Assembly (NCBI GenBank): GCA_015179045.1
Contig: WHUZ01000041.1
Span: forward strand, 1 to 64,000
Length of the DNA: 64,000 nt
Source: Kalaharituber pfeilii
Lineage: Eukaryota > Ascomycota > Pezizomycetes > Pezizales > Pezizaceae
Direction of reading: 5' to 3'
The notes below the pieces were generated by a model that saw only the letters and a list, made by a program, of their open reading frames with translations, had not been told where the DNA came from and searched no databases. A program made the position numbers and the translations under genes. Shown here in pieces: positions 35,253 through 45,620 of this stretch; the first letter of the stretch is position 1, and every line of letters begins with the position of its first letter.

Positions 35253-35608
35253 CTTTTTTTTTTTTTTTTTTTTTTTTATTATGTCATTACTCGCGTGCGG
35301 CCCTATTGGCGATGGCGAGGTTTAAGTACATGGGTTTACATACAAAGAGATGATACATGGAGATAAGTATGAAAATGTGCGATAAGATATGAAAATGGAA
35401 GCCTAAAAGTAGAAAGTGACCCTGTCTCCTGCTTTCAATTCTCCTCCAATATTACTATCAGTCTGCGTAACGGGTCCTCGTCCTTTTCTTTGGGGTCTCT
35501 GTATGTCCTCCATGCCCCCGGGCCATCTCTTTCGCCATGCGCGGCAGTCCTCTAGGAGGTGTGTTGTTGTTTCTTCGGATTCACCGCACCATCGGCATGC
35601 AGATTATT
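35253..35608 (-). mobile_element. F1-family LINE 3' fragment
   Basis: Poly(A) of about 26, F1 hairpin (35290-35320), 3' UTR and the zinc-knuckle region (antisense CCGCACCATCGGCATGC, about 35587). 5' truncated; duplication not found. Confidence 0.68.
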
Positions 35609-36412
35609 GAGATAACCAAAGTGCAGAGCGATTGCGAAAAAGGTCCTCACTTGGGTGCGGGACATCTGGTCGGAGCAATGTTTCTCGGTTATCTATAAGG
35701 AGTGTTGAAACATGACATCCGTTGCACCCTTATTGCATTTTGTCGCGGCAGGTTTCGGAACACTCGCAACGGCACCAATAAAGGAAAGCAAAATTTCGTC
35801 TTGATCGCTATGATACACAGGTAAGGACGCATGCAAGTAATGTACGCGCCTCACATGCGCGCCGGGCCATTCGTAACAGTAATTCAGTCACCACTAGCCC
35901 GGATCGTAATTTTTTTCTCTGTACAAAGCACTACGCACTACATTACCTACACGCCCACTACACGCGTACTCACGTGAGGATTCAATAACACGTTCAAGAC
36001 CAGCCAGCCAACACAAATGAACAGGGAAATAGAAACCCCCGAGTGTGAGGAGAAGGAGGGCGCGAGGAGAGCAGGGGATTGAGGAGCAAGAAAAAAACAG
36101 AACAATCGGTAACGATAATTGAAGAGAGCATGAGGACTGGTTAATTAAGTACTGGTGTAGCATTATTACAGCACTGTAGTAGAAGGAGGGGGCGGCACTC
36201 TCCCGCCACCCGCACAGGAACCTACTCCGGAGCCTCTACCTTCCCGATATTTACAAGCTCTATTATAGCCCTGCGATCAACAGGGTTTGTAACCAAGCCC
36301 ATTCTGCTACCACAGCGACGACACCGCCTCCGGAAATATCCGGAGTTTACAAAAGAGACCTACAAGTTCCTTTACATGGCCCTGCCTCTACCCCCTGGCA
36401 CTCCGCAGTTTC
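35609..36412. other. spacer, no supported gene
   Basis: No domain or repeat recognised; a minus-strand 89-codon frame (35894-36163) is Leu/Ser-rich and probably chance. Confidence 0.3.
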
Positions 36413-36424
36413 AGTGGATCGAGA

Positions 36425-36472
36425 ATCGCCATAGCCCATAGGGCGGCATGCGATTAATGATATAAAAAAAAA
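36425..36472 (+). mobile_element. F1 tail-only retroposon (48 bp)
   Basis: Perfect 12-bp duplication AGTGGATCGAGA (36413-36424, 36473-36484). The insert starts ATCGCCATAG and ends after a short poly(A) of 10-11. One of the clearest copies. Confidence 0.93.
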
Positions 36473-36484
36473 AGTGGATCGAGA

Positions 36485-37080
36485 TGAAAATTGACATATA
36501 TATACGGAGTAGTGTCGGACGGTTTGAGTCAGCTTATACTTTTGAACATTGGGAAGCACTTTATGAAAGGAACTGCCATCGGCGGTGAAGGTTGAGTAGC
36601 GCGGAAACCCAACTCCATGGGAACATTCCAGGCCATTCCTCGCACTTGTACTTTTCACCGCCAAAAAGTAGATAATACAAATGAAATATGTGCTAGTATG
36701 CAGCAAAGTTTGAAAATTTATTGCTGGCGCGATGTATAGGATCTAATATAATAAATGCATCCTCGATGTTGCAAACAAAATAGTATATGTCATTGAAAAG
36801 AAACAGGCTGCTGGCTAGTCATTTTCCAAGTTTTTCGCTGCTGTATCATATATTTGGTATAGTCCGCAAGAACGGCAGTTCTCAACTCGCGATCGCCTTG
36901 GAATATGGAACAGCCATGGTCCTCGTAAGCCGAGCACGTAATTAATTGTATGCAGGGAGGGGTGGTTGTGTTTAGCGGAAATGCTTGTAACATTGAATGT
37001 AGAATGGAGGACGAAGGTGATTCGTACCCCTGACGCTTCAGAGCCTTGGCATTAGCCTACAACAGAGCATACAAGTACAA
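36485..37080. other. spacer with minor minus-strand frames
   Basis: Minus-strand frames at 36347-36706 and 36790-36993 (67 codons) may be parts of one small gene hit by the F1 copy, but no splice sites or domains were found. Confidence 0.25.
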
Positions 37081-38315
37081 TTTTTTTTTTTTTTTTTTTT
37101 TTTTTCCTTTAATATCATTAATCGCATGCCGCCCTATGGGCTATGGCGATTTAGGGACATAAGAGATAAAATCAGGAAAAAATAAAAGGGTGAGTGCCCA
37201 CAGTCCCGCTGGTGGGGTGGGTGAAAGCATTTGCCCGTGGCTGCCTGACACAGGCGGCGCGAGGAGGAAAAGTAAAGTGGGGAAAAAAAAAAAAGCCCAA
37301 GCTTATCCGTCCTCTGTCTCATTCACACTCGCAAGACTTCAACCATTTTCCTCCCAATCTCACTCTTCCCGGTGCTGGCTCGGTGCGTTCCGTCAGGTAG
37401 AGCACGACCGAGCTTGTGAGCTTTCCCTCCTTGACGAGAGTCTCCTTGTTCCTCCGCCACCGGATCTCGGCAGTCTGTCCCAACCCCCTGTTGGCGGTTT
37501 CCAAACTCAGGGATATACCGTGTACCACTATGCCGATCTTTGTAGCGGTCCGGGGGTGCCGGCTGCCGCCTTGTCGTTTCCTTTGCTTCGGGCGGGGGGC
37601 CTGGGTGTGTCTGGTGGGGGGGTTATGGCGCTGGGTGTGTCGGGTGGGGGGGTGGGGGGTGGTGGTGCCGGGGGAGTTGTTAGCGCTCGGCACTTTAATG
37701 TCATGCCCTGCGATTAGGGGAGGTGGGGGGCTGGGTGGGGGTCCGATGTGCCGGACTCCGCCTGCTCACGTTCAGCTGGCGTACGGGTCTTGGGCTGACG
37801 CCGTCTTGCCTGGCGTCGGCGTGGTTCCGGGGGTCTGCTCCATGGATGGCTCTTCCGAGCCCTGGGTGGTCATGGTGCTGAATCCTAACCCTTTCTGTGG
37901 TGGGCTGCACCGGTGCCGTGTCTATGTTGGTGGTGGGGCTGAACCCAAGTGGGGGGGAAAGGGAAGGGAGCGGCCCTTCCGGCTCGCCGCCGTGCACTAG
38001 CATGGAACCGGGCCCATCTTTCCATTTGACCGTCAGGGTTGATCCTGGTGTTGGGCAAGCTTTCCCTGTCCTGAGCTTCCACAATGATGCCAGTACCATG
38101 GCCCATCCGATGCTCAAAAGTTCACTTATTTCCGCCCGTACAGTATCCCAGTCGAGTGTCTCATCTCCGGCGGGGGAGTGGGGGCACGGGGGGGGGGGGG
38201 GGAATTTTGAGGAAGTGGGTATTTCGGAACGGAAATTAGATCAAAAAGACTCAGCGCGCTGAGATCTTTCGATCTACGTAGGTTTCGTCATTGAGGGAGT
38301 TGTGGTTGAAACTTA
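37081..38315 (-). mobile_element. ORF1-only retroelement, long subfamily (copy 5)
   Basis: Right to left: 5' UTR block GGGTATTTC...GCGCGCTGAGA (about 38215-38262) shared with copy 3; region MVLASLWKLRTGKACPTPGS (about 38105); Pro-rich linker; a shortened HGISLS...RWRRNKETL...VRLGGKWLKSC block (about 37540-37330); 3' UTR matching copy 3 around GTGAGTGCCCACAGTCCC; F1 hairpin (37120-37152); poly(A). The HGI block lacks about 11 residues. A possible duplication AGTACAAG (near 37070 and 38316) marks the ends. Confidence 0.72.
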
Positions 38316-38319
38316 GTAC

Positions 38320-39170
38320 AAGTGCGGGGTGCCAGAACGTGTCGCGGGATGAAGTGGAATGAGCTCAATTGACTCATACGAAAATACTTGAGGACCCCCG
38401 CAAACGGCTGTACGTGTCTTTCCTCCACGACGAAATGGAATGAAATGAAATGTAACGACTTTTTAAAATCTAGATGGGCTTCACACAGTCCATTTCCCCT
38501 ATGCTAGTGAGACTAACGCAGCCCGAAATGGTACCTGGCACCCATTTTCCGACTACTTCTCTTAACCAGACTACCCTCTTTCATACGCCTTGCAAACAGC
38601 AGCTGCCATTTGTCTCCGTTTCTCCCAGTCTTGGCACCTCGCATCCGGCATACACAAACCTGGCTGCAGTATACCGGAACCGGTAGCGGATTTCTAAATG
38701 TTCTCCGCACAGCGAACGGCGACTGGCTATACCGGACAACCAGTAGTATACAAGATATGGAGGAAATCTTAGGCATGACGGGGGTCGCCTACAGGTAAAA
38801 GAATTTTGCGATACCGGAATACACAGCAAAGATGCTGGTGCATATTGTTTGGCTGGCATGTTGATAGTACTATTAAAGAATTCTGAAGGTCTTGATATTT
38901 GTTGTACAGTATGTTAATGGTTCATAAAACACGAAATTAATACAACGTTATCTCATGGACTCGTAAAACTTCTAACTTCAATTCCTCGCAAGTGAGCGTT
39001 TTTTACAAACTAGGAAACATCGCTAAAAAATTTATCGGGGAAGTGGGGGGGGACTCTTGGGGAACTTGTACCAGACAAAAACGGCTCCGCTCTTGGCCTC
39101 CAGTAGCGCAAGGCTTGATTGCGAGAGTGCATACGTTCCTGCTGCCGGCTCGCGAATGGAACTCATACTG
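38320..39170. other. spacer with weak pogo-like traces
   Basis: Scattered TATACCGGA/CCGGAATAC words (38670-38820) recall the pogo-like ends, but no bounded element or gene can be defined. Confidence 0.3.
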
Positions 39171-39174
39171 TAAC

Positions 39175-40020
39175 TCACCCACAACGCGATGTACACCCCG
39201 TCCGGATGCACGTTTCACACCAATACTGACTGTGCGCCACAACATATATCTCAACCGCCAGAATAGAATCTTGTACGCAACTTGTAGACTAGTTAAATCA
39301 AAGGACCATTCCTCATATTCCGCACCTTAGCTTCTTCAGATATGTTGCTTTGAAGGGATTAAAATTCGCACCATAGGCTAGGCATATATTCTCCACTGTG
39401 ATATCAGTAGTATTGAATTCCACTTATAACACCTGAATTAAATTTGGTAAAAAATAGTAGAACCACTTGAATGTCAATATCTTATTCTTATCCTATTCAA
39501 AGATGTGAGAAACACATCAAGCTAATTTCCAAAGAAGTGGATAGAGTTGTTCACAAACGTTATAATCTCATAGAAATTGTATGCAATAATTGTATTGGAA
39601 AACCACTGGAAATGGCAATTTGATGTATGAAATAGGCATTAAACAACATCAAGCCAATCGAAGCACTAATTATCAAGAGGCCTATTGGGGAGACTCTGTA
39701 GCCACAATTCTATAGGCAGCCATTATGGGGAGCGTTGACGGGAAGTAGTGCATCCTACTCTCCAGTTTACTTTGTATGGGAATTCCATATGAATGCATAC
39801 CAAGACATCAATGAAAACCTCAGGGTGCCATTAATCGACCACAATAGTCTTCTAAGGGCAAATAGAGTTATTAATAGTGAAGAATAACCCTTGATTTATT
39901 ATCCCTGAAAAGGGCATACAAAATTCTGTTCTGGTGGTTGAGATGTATGTTGTCGCGCACAGTCAGTTTTGGTGTAAAACGTGCGTCGGGATGTCGGGTT
40001 GTGGTAGCTTTGCAGCTGCA
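39175..40020. mobile_element. diverged inverted-repeat element (~0.85 kb)
   Basis: Arms of roughly 150 bp at about 39175-39325 and 39870-40020 are reverse complements at clearly reduced identity; for example GACTGTGCGCCACAACATAT matches the complement of ATGTATGTTGTCGCGCACAG. No coding capacity; target duplication not resolved. Probably an old MITE or foldback element. Confidence 0.6.
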
Positions 40021-40203
40021 ACGGAGACCGCATTATGTACGGAATCATCACATAGGCGAGTCCACGTCAATGCCACTCCTCCGCAACGTGTATTTCTGCA
40101 AAAAGAAAAAAAATAGAAGTTTAAAATATGATCCCTTGACCAGCGCACATAACTACAACTTCAAAAAAAAAGAATTGCATCCTAAATCTATATCAAGCTC
40201 AAG

Positions 40204-41028
40204 ATGAACGCCTCCGCGGAAGGAACCAACCCACAGACTGCACCACCTCGCTCGGATTTTCCAGAGCGTGATCGGGACATAATTGAACCCGATAAATACC
40301 TTCTGGTTTGAAGCTCGATAAACTGTGGAATTTGTTCTGTGCTGCCAAAGAAGATATTACAGATCTGCAGTTCATTTTCGTGAAACTTGTGCACCAGGTA
40401 ATTTCGCATTGTGTACTCCCCGGTAGCGATTACACTGATATATTTACAGGTGCTCAAAAGATTTAAAATAAACCTAGATCCGGAAACCTTATCGCTAATG
40501 CCTTGGGTGGAATTCTAATTTCGGGACTAGACGCGATACGCCGAGTGACTGTACCATAACTATCAGTGTCCTGGAGCGAGTACAGCGAGCAGAGGCAGAG
40601 AGAAGACAACTAGGATGTCACTCAAGGCAGAACACAACAGGTGCCAAGTCGTACGGCGAGCAATCAAGCCAGTGCAATACAACACATACATTCGGATGAT
40701 TGGCGACATGAACAGCTTCCAAATGTCCGCATCAATTAGCGGCTGGGAGGTCTTCGAATATGAACGCCATCCTGATGGCACAGTATCCTTCAAAACTACC
40801 TATTTTAATACGTACTTGAGCACTGATGGATCAATTCTCAGGTGTAGCAAGTGCTGTGGTAGCAGAGAGAAATATCGGATTCAGTGGTCAGGTGAGGGGC
40901 AAATGTGGATTCACCCTGTGGATATTCCAGGAAGTTTCCTCACGACGGGTGCGGATGGCTGCACCCTTCAACTTGCAAAGGGTTCAAAAGGTTACAAGGC
41001 GCTATTTTTTATTTATGTCGTTAAGTGA
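40204..41028 (+). pseudogene. decayed first copy of a coiled-coil/beta-trefoil gene
   Basis: Parallels the gene immediately downstream. A 5' exon (MNASAEGTNPQ... then ERDRDIIEPDKYLLV) is broken by a 4-nt loss relative to the paralogue. The homologous frame then resumes (KLDKLWNLFCAAKEDITDLQFIFVKLVHQ) up to a GTAATT donor at the same relative position as in the second copy. The coiled-coil part (ERVQRAEAERRQLG) and the trefoil part are in different frames. Only the C-terminal trefoil frame (40615-41028, 137 codons) is intact and could still be made as a short protein. Trefoil features: YIRM, WEVFEYERHPDGTVSFKT, YLSTDG, CCGSREKYRIQW, WIHPVDIPGSFL. Confidence 0.7.
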
Positions 41029-41254
41029 ATGATTTGTGCTAAAGAAGTTCTCAGTACTGTACATTCATAGTTCGTGGGAGGGTTGTAGCTTGTGTTGTCT
41101 TGGCTGGAGGCCTGACATACGTGCTTTACTTGCATATGCTAGTTGCACCTTTCGTTGGCGGCAACAGAGAGATAACATCAAATTATTATCACCACAGAAC
41201 TTCCTCAAACGCATCGCGTTTACAAAATCTCTACATATATACAATTAGTCCACC

Positions 41255-42338
41255 ATGCGCTATTTCTCTCTCTCATCAATACTTCCTTATAATGGCGCGG
41301 TCCGAGCATCATCGAGTGCTACTGCCGTCGAGAGCACACGCACAGATCATGTAGAAGTTCTGCAGCGTGATCGGGACCTAATGGAGGCCGATGACTATCT
41401 GACGGAGTCCAAGCTTGACAGTTTGTGGACTTGGTTCTCCGCTGCGAATCGAAACATGATGGATCTGCAAATGATTTTTGTTAAGCTTGTTAACTCAGTA
41501 AATAGAAACTCTTGCCATGGATCTAATTGTGCATTCTTTGGTTGTTACTAATATATATGGTCTTTAGGTCCGCAAACCTTATCGCGATAATCTCTTGCTG
41601 TCCCGTAGTCTGTCCACTCCAGGAGGCACCAGTCGCTACACACCAAGTGAGTGTACTATCACGGAATACCTCGCTGAGGAGCAACAACCACACTACAGCG
41701 AGGACCAATCTCTACAAGTGTTGCATACCAATCTTACGATTGCGGAGGACTCATTGCGAACAAAGCAAATAACGATAAATCAGCTGCAGGACCGCATTAC
41801 ACGTATGGAACAACAGCACCGGGAATATGAACAGAGGGTACAGGGTGAGAAACAGCAATTGGAGCGAGATCTTGCAACGATCAGAGCAGAACACGAGAAG
41901 TCCCGTAATCTAAAGCCAACATATGTAGCAATCAAATCAGGCCACTGGGGCGAGAAGTACATCCAGATGACTAACGATCGGGTCCGAGTGGCAAAATCCA
42001 TTGGTCCAACAGAGACTTTCGAACTTGTGCGTCATCCAAATGGCATGGTTTCATTCAAGTCTACCTGCTTCCCAGATACGTATATGAGTGCTGAAGCATT
42101 CAATGTTCGCCCCGGGGTAAGAAACTATGGGGGATCTGTCACTTGCAGTAACACGTGCGGCAGCAGGGAGAAGTTTTGGATTCATTGGCCAGCCGATGCG
42201 AGAGTTGGGATTGAGCCAGTGGATTTTCCAGGGCGTTTCCTGATGTTGAATGGAAATTATCTTGAGGCAATTCGATTGCAGGGTATAAGGTCTAATTGGG
42301 AGACATTTTATATTATTTGTGTCACGAATCATCAGTGA
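41255..42338 (+). CDS. coiled-coil plus beta-trefoil (fascin/actin-crosslinking-like) protein
   Basis: Two exons, 41255-41497 and 41568-42338 (GTAAAT donor, TACTAAT branch, CTTTAG acceptor), about 337 aa. The N-terminal part holds an acidic helix-prone stretch (RDRDLMEADDYLTESKLDSLWTW). Residues about 140-195 form a strong coiled coil (RTKQITINQLQDRITRMEQQ...EKQQLERDLATIRAEHE). The C-terminal ~145 residues show fascin-like trefoil repeats: YIQMTNDRVRVAKSIGPTETFELV, GMVSFKSTCFPDTYMSAE, SREKFWIHWPADARVGIEPVDF. Similar domains in fungi occur in actin-bundling and lectin-like proteins. The actual ligand is unknown and no signal peptide is evident. It is the intact member of a tandem duplication. 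Confidence 0.75.
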
Positions 42339-42380
42339 GCATGGGCACTCGTTTGTGAGAGGCTTTTGGGGTGAGCTATA

Positions 42381-42585
42381 ACCTTTTTTTTTTTTCTTTT
42401 TTCTTTTTTCTTTTTTTTTTTTTTTTTTTCTTTTTTCTTTTTTTCTTTTTTCTTTTTTCTTTTTTCTTTTTTCTTTTTTCTTTTTTCTTTTTTCTTTTTT
42501 CTTTTTTCTTTTTCTTTTTCTTTTTCTTTTTTCTTTTTTTTTTCTTTTTTTCTTTGATATCATCACTCGTATCCCAACCTTGATG
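42381..42585 (-). repeat. (TTTTTTC)n polypyrimidine tract with a relic F1 tail
   Basis: About 175 bp of T6C/T5C repeats (42381-42556), near-perfect strand asymmetry, adjacent to GATATCATCACTCGTATCCC, which resembles a degenerate F1 tail. Probably an expanded, mutated poly(A) tail. It lies directly downstream of the trefoil gene. Confidence 0.65.
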
Positions 42586-42589
42586 GAGC

Positions 42590-43300
42590 AAACATAGGGT
42601 TCAAGATTGCACGAGGCTTCGGGTAAATTTGGTAGGATAGTTCTAGCAATTGTTGCCTTATTGATCCAATACAATTATTTTCAGTTATAGCTTGTTACAA
42701 TTTAAGTGTTGAAGCACATTCGGAGAAGGCACATTGGGCTCTCTACTGAGTGTATACTTATTTAATGTTTGAGCCTTTCCGGGAATTTTTTAATGCACGT
42801 CAGTGTGTCTTGGTCTATCTCGCTACACTGGCATACGAATACACACACACACACAAAAAAAAAAAAGAAAAAGAAAAAAAAAAAAAGAAAAAATTTCGCC
42901 GCAAGTCATTCCATTTATAATAAGTACTACCAAAAACGCACGTTTCGCCGATACAACGATGTCAGACATAATATCTTCTATACAAGACCGCCCCGCGCTC
43001 CCCCAACTACAACATAATAATTTCGATACCACGTTTCGCTGAGCAACTGCTATAACTGCGCTGGCGCTAGGCTCAAGGAAGTCGCAGGTCACGTTGGTTG
43101 TACAGTAAGCGAATACTGGGAATGCGGGTAAGGCTGGAAGGAGGTGTGATTACTGTAGAAATGGATATTTGGTCAGCCAGCAGTAGAAGAGGCGGTGATT
43201 CTGTACAGCTCTTCGTTCTCAACATCTAGTTCTTTCCTACACATCTATTCAATGTTCAGTCCTTGATTCTTGTCTTCAGCTCTCCTTTACCTTTGCCTAT
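42590..43300. other. spacer with (CA)n/A-rich simple repeat
   Basis: Short (AC)n followed by A-rich sequence at 42841-42895. No supported gene. Confidence 0.4.
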
Positions 43301-43313
43301 TCTCTATATAGCT

Positions 43314-43380
43314 ATCGCCATAGCCCATAGGGCGGTATGCGATTAATGATATTAAGAAAGAAAAAAAAAAAAAAAAAAAA
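43314..43380 (+). mobile_element. F1 tail-only retroposon (67 bp)
   Basis: Perfect 13-bp duplication TCTCTATATAGCT (43301-43313, 43381-43393). Starts ATCGCCATAG; A-rich tail. Confidence 0.93.
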
Positions 43381-43486
43381 TCTCTATATAGCTTGCCTTT
43401 ATGTTCTTACCGATCACCTTCTACTATATTTAATACATACAAACATCAGTTGTTCTGTCCTTACTTGTACATTCGCACTTGCACAT

Positions 43487-43892
43487 TGTTACGGAGTCTA
43501 CGATGATGTAGCTAAAGTGAGGGTGTAACTTAGGACAACGCTTGAAGCTTGACCATCTCTCGAAGGCAGAAGACCCTCCTTATATAGCCAGCTCCCCGCG
43601 CATGCCCACTGTATGTTCTATTGCTTATGCCATCTATGCTTAACAATTGATATCAATGCTTAACAATCGATAACAATGTCTGAACTGTGCACAACAAGCC
43701 TACGCGTACTCTTGCCACTCAGTGGCGCAACTCACTCAACCATGTGCTCCGCTTGTGATACGCTTCCGTGACCCGACCTGTCAATTGTATTGCCCTGCTG
43801 TAGCTATCGGTTGATCGGGCCGAATGGTCACTAGCAGCCTTACGGGTCAACTCAGGTGGATATCCCCAGCCTTTCTGGGTAGGCCCGTGACA
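43487..43892 (+). mobile_element. solo LTR of a gypsy/copia-type retrotransposon (406 bp)
   Basis: Starts TGTTACGGAGTCTACGATG and ends CCCGTGACA (TG...CA), flanked by the 5-bp duplication CACAT (43482-43486, 43893-43897). The first ~60 bp, including GTGTAACTTAGGACAACGCT, match the minus-strand LTR at 63.6-63.8 kb. No internal region remains, consistent with LTR-LTR recombination. Confidence 0.85.
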
Positions 43893-44103
43893 CACATACG
43901 CTCAGCACGACGCCGCACAGTACAACTGGAAGTATCTATACGCCTTCCCTCCAACGCGTCATTCATTGCGTTATTCTATGTGACATTAAGTGCTAATAAC
44001 AAGTGCATCATAGTCTCATAGTCTCTGATCATCGTCTTGTCATTAATGGAATCAGTCATTGCCCTGCGTCCCTGTGGGTACCATGTGGATATCATGCATC
44101 ATC

Positions 44104-44155
44104 TTTTTTTTTTTTTTTATATCAGTACTCTCGTGCCGCCCTATGGGCTATGGCG
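44104..44155 (-). mobile_element. F1 tail-only retroposon (52 bp)
   Basis: 10-bp duplication ATGCATCATC (44094-44103, 44156-44165). Poly(A) of about 14 and an F1 hairpin starting TTCGCCATAG. Confidence 0.9.
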
Positions 44156-44165
44156 AATGCATCAT

Positions 44166-44792
44166 CTGTGGATACCATATCTGGGCTCCCTGACAGAAAC
44201 TTTGTACTTAAAGTAACCGCTTTACTATGGACATATTTTCAGAATATGTTTTAAGTTACAATTCTGAGTGAGAAAGCCTTTCTGACATGATTATGGAATG
44301 CCAATCGAAAGCTATGAATTCAGTGCTTCTGCGCCCAGAAATCAGTAATTAACTATACCCAAACCTGTCAATACTATAGAGCTTTCAAGCAACCAAAAGT
44401 GAGATGAATAGCCAGTCGTTCTTCCAATAAATTATACCTCGCCACAATTCCAAATTTCCCTAACGAGATACGATGCCTTCCTACTAGCGAGAGCCAGCAA
44501 AGAAACAAAGCGATACCTGCATCCTATGGAGCTCTAAGCCATCCATTTCATCATCCCTGCCAATTAACTGCAATCATGCCGCGTCGACGAAGACATGATC
44601 AACATCTAGTTCATTTGTGTGGAATCTATGTAGTCAGCAATATGCAATGTTAAATAGAGAGATCCGCGCGGAGACGACAGAGGAGATTCTCCACAAAGGG
44701 ACCGGATTGAAGGGAAAAATCTCATGTATTCAGCCACAGAGGGATGGGGTATAAAATGATAAAGAGGAGGCATTTGCAAGGTTGAAGAAACG
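44166..44792. other. spacer, nothing recognised
   Basis: AT-rich sequence without a supported gene or repeat; may include the promoter of the frame starting at 44793. Confidence 0.3.
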
Positions 44793-45120
44793 GTGCATCA
44801 AGGTCGACTTCTCGGCTGTCAGTTCCACAGTCCTCTCCTCAGCCGACAAGCCGATGCCAAACCCACAATTGAGTCTTTGCTAAATACGACTCAAAATGGC
44901 TTCACGAGCCTTCCCTCCCAGGTTGATTGGCTTTCTATCAGCTCTCACATACTCCCCGGTATCGATAGTTCATACCTTGTTATAATGTTTCTCGTATTCG
45001 TCTCTGCCGTTCAGCTCTGCCCTCTGGCCCTTTCTTGCATGAAGTTCCATCTGTACCTTGCTTGTAATGCTATAGTCATCTATTCCTGCTCCGCAGCACC
45101 GCTGAATGTGTTGACTGTAT
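44793..45120 (+). pseudogene. hypothetical ORF interrupted by a retroelement
   Basis: A frame of about 109 codons with a hydrophobic stretch (YLVIMFLVFVSAVQLCPLALSC and following) runs into the retroelement at 45121. Beyond the insertion the same frame stays open for about 35 codons (45610-45717). No family recognised; it may be a small membrane protein gene or a chance frame. Confidence 0.35.
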
Positions 45121-45609
45121 TTTTTTTTAATATCATTAATCGCATGCCGCCCTAAGCCTAAGGGCTATGGCGATGTTTAGTTACATATGGAATAAAGGAA
45201 AGTTAAATGTAAAAGTAGAAATCCCCAGAAATTCCTGTGTGAAGGGGAAGTGAAAATGCCAATAACAATAAATAAAAGTAGAAATCCCCGGGACCTCTTG
45301 TGTGAAGGGGAAGTGGAAATAACAAAGTCTAAGGGGAAACCAGTCTCCGTCCCAGTCTACTTCCGTCCCCTGTCCCACTCGTATTGGCTGGCCTTCATCC
45401 ATTTCCCCCAAGTCTCACCTTATCCAACCCTACCTGACCCTCCAGGTATGCGGCAACTGAGCTGGTGATCTTGCCTTCCCCCGCCAGAATTGCCTTCTTT
45501 CTCAGCCACCGAATTCCCGTGATTTTTCCCAAGTCTTTGTTCGATGCCTCCAACCATCTCCGGAGATTCTTCAGGTCCTTGCGGAAGGCTATTCCGTGTA
45601 CTACGAGGA
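45121..45609 (-). mobile_element. ORF1-only retroelement, 5'-truncated (copy 6)
   Basis: 11-bp duplication GTTGACTGTAT (45110-45120, 45610-45620). Starts within the conserved block (LVVHGIAFRKDLKN...GIRWLRKKAIL...KVRLGG), has a 3' UTR with an internal duplication (GAAATCCCC...GTGTGAAGGGGAAGTG twice), then F1 hairpin and short poly(A). Confidence 0.85.
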
Positions 45610-45620
45610 GTTGACTGTAT

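Noticed and set aside
39003..39254. Pair of similar frames (MRYMLWRTVS... minus strand; MRCMLSRTVS... at 39938 plus strand) as a gene family
   Set aside because: They are the two arms of a diverged inverted-repeat element, so the similarity reflects the TIRs.
42371..42674. Long Lys/Arg- or Phe/Leu-rich reading frames on both strands
   Set aside because: They are translations of the (TTTTTTC)n tract, not proteins.
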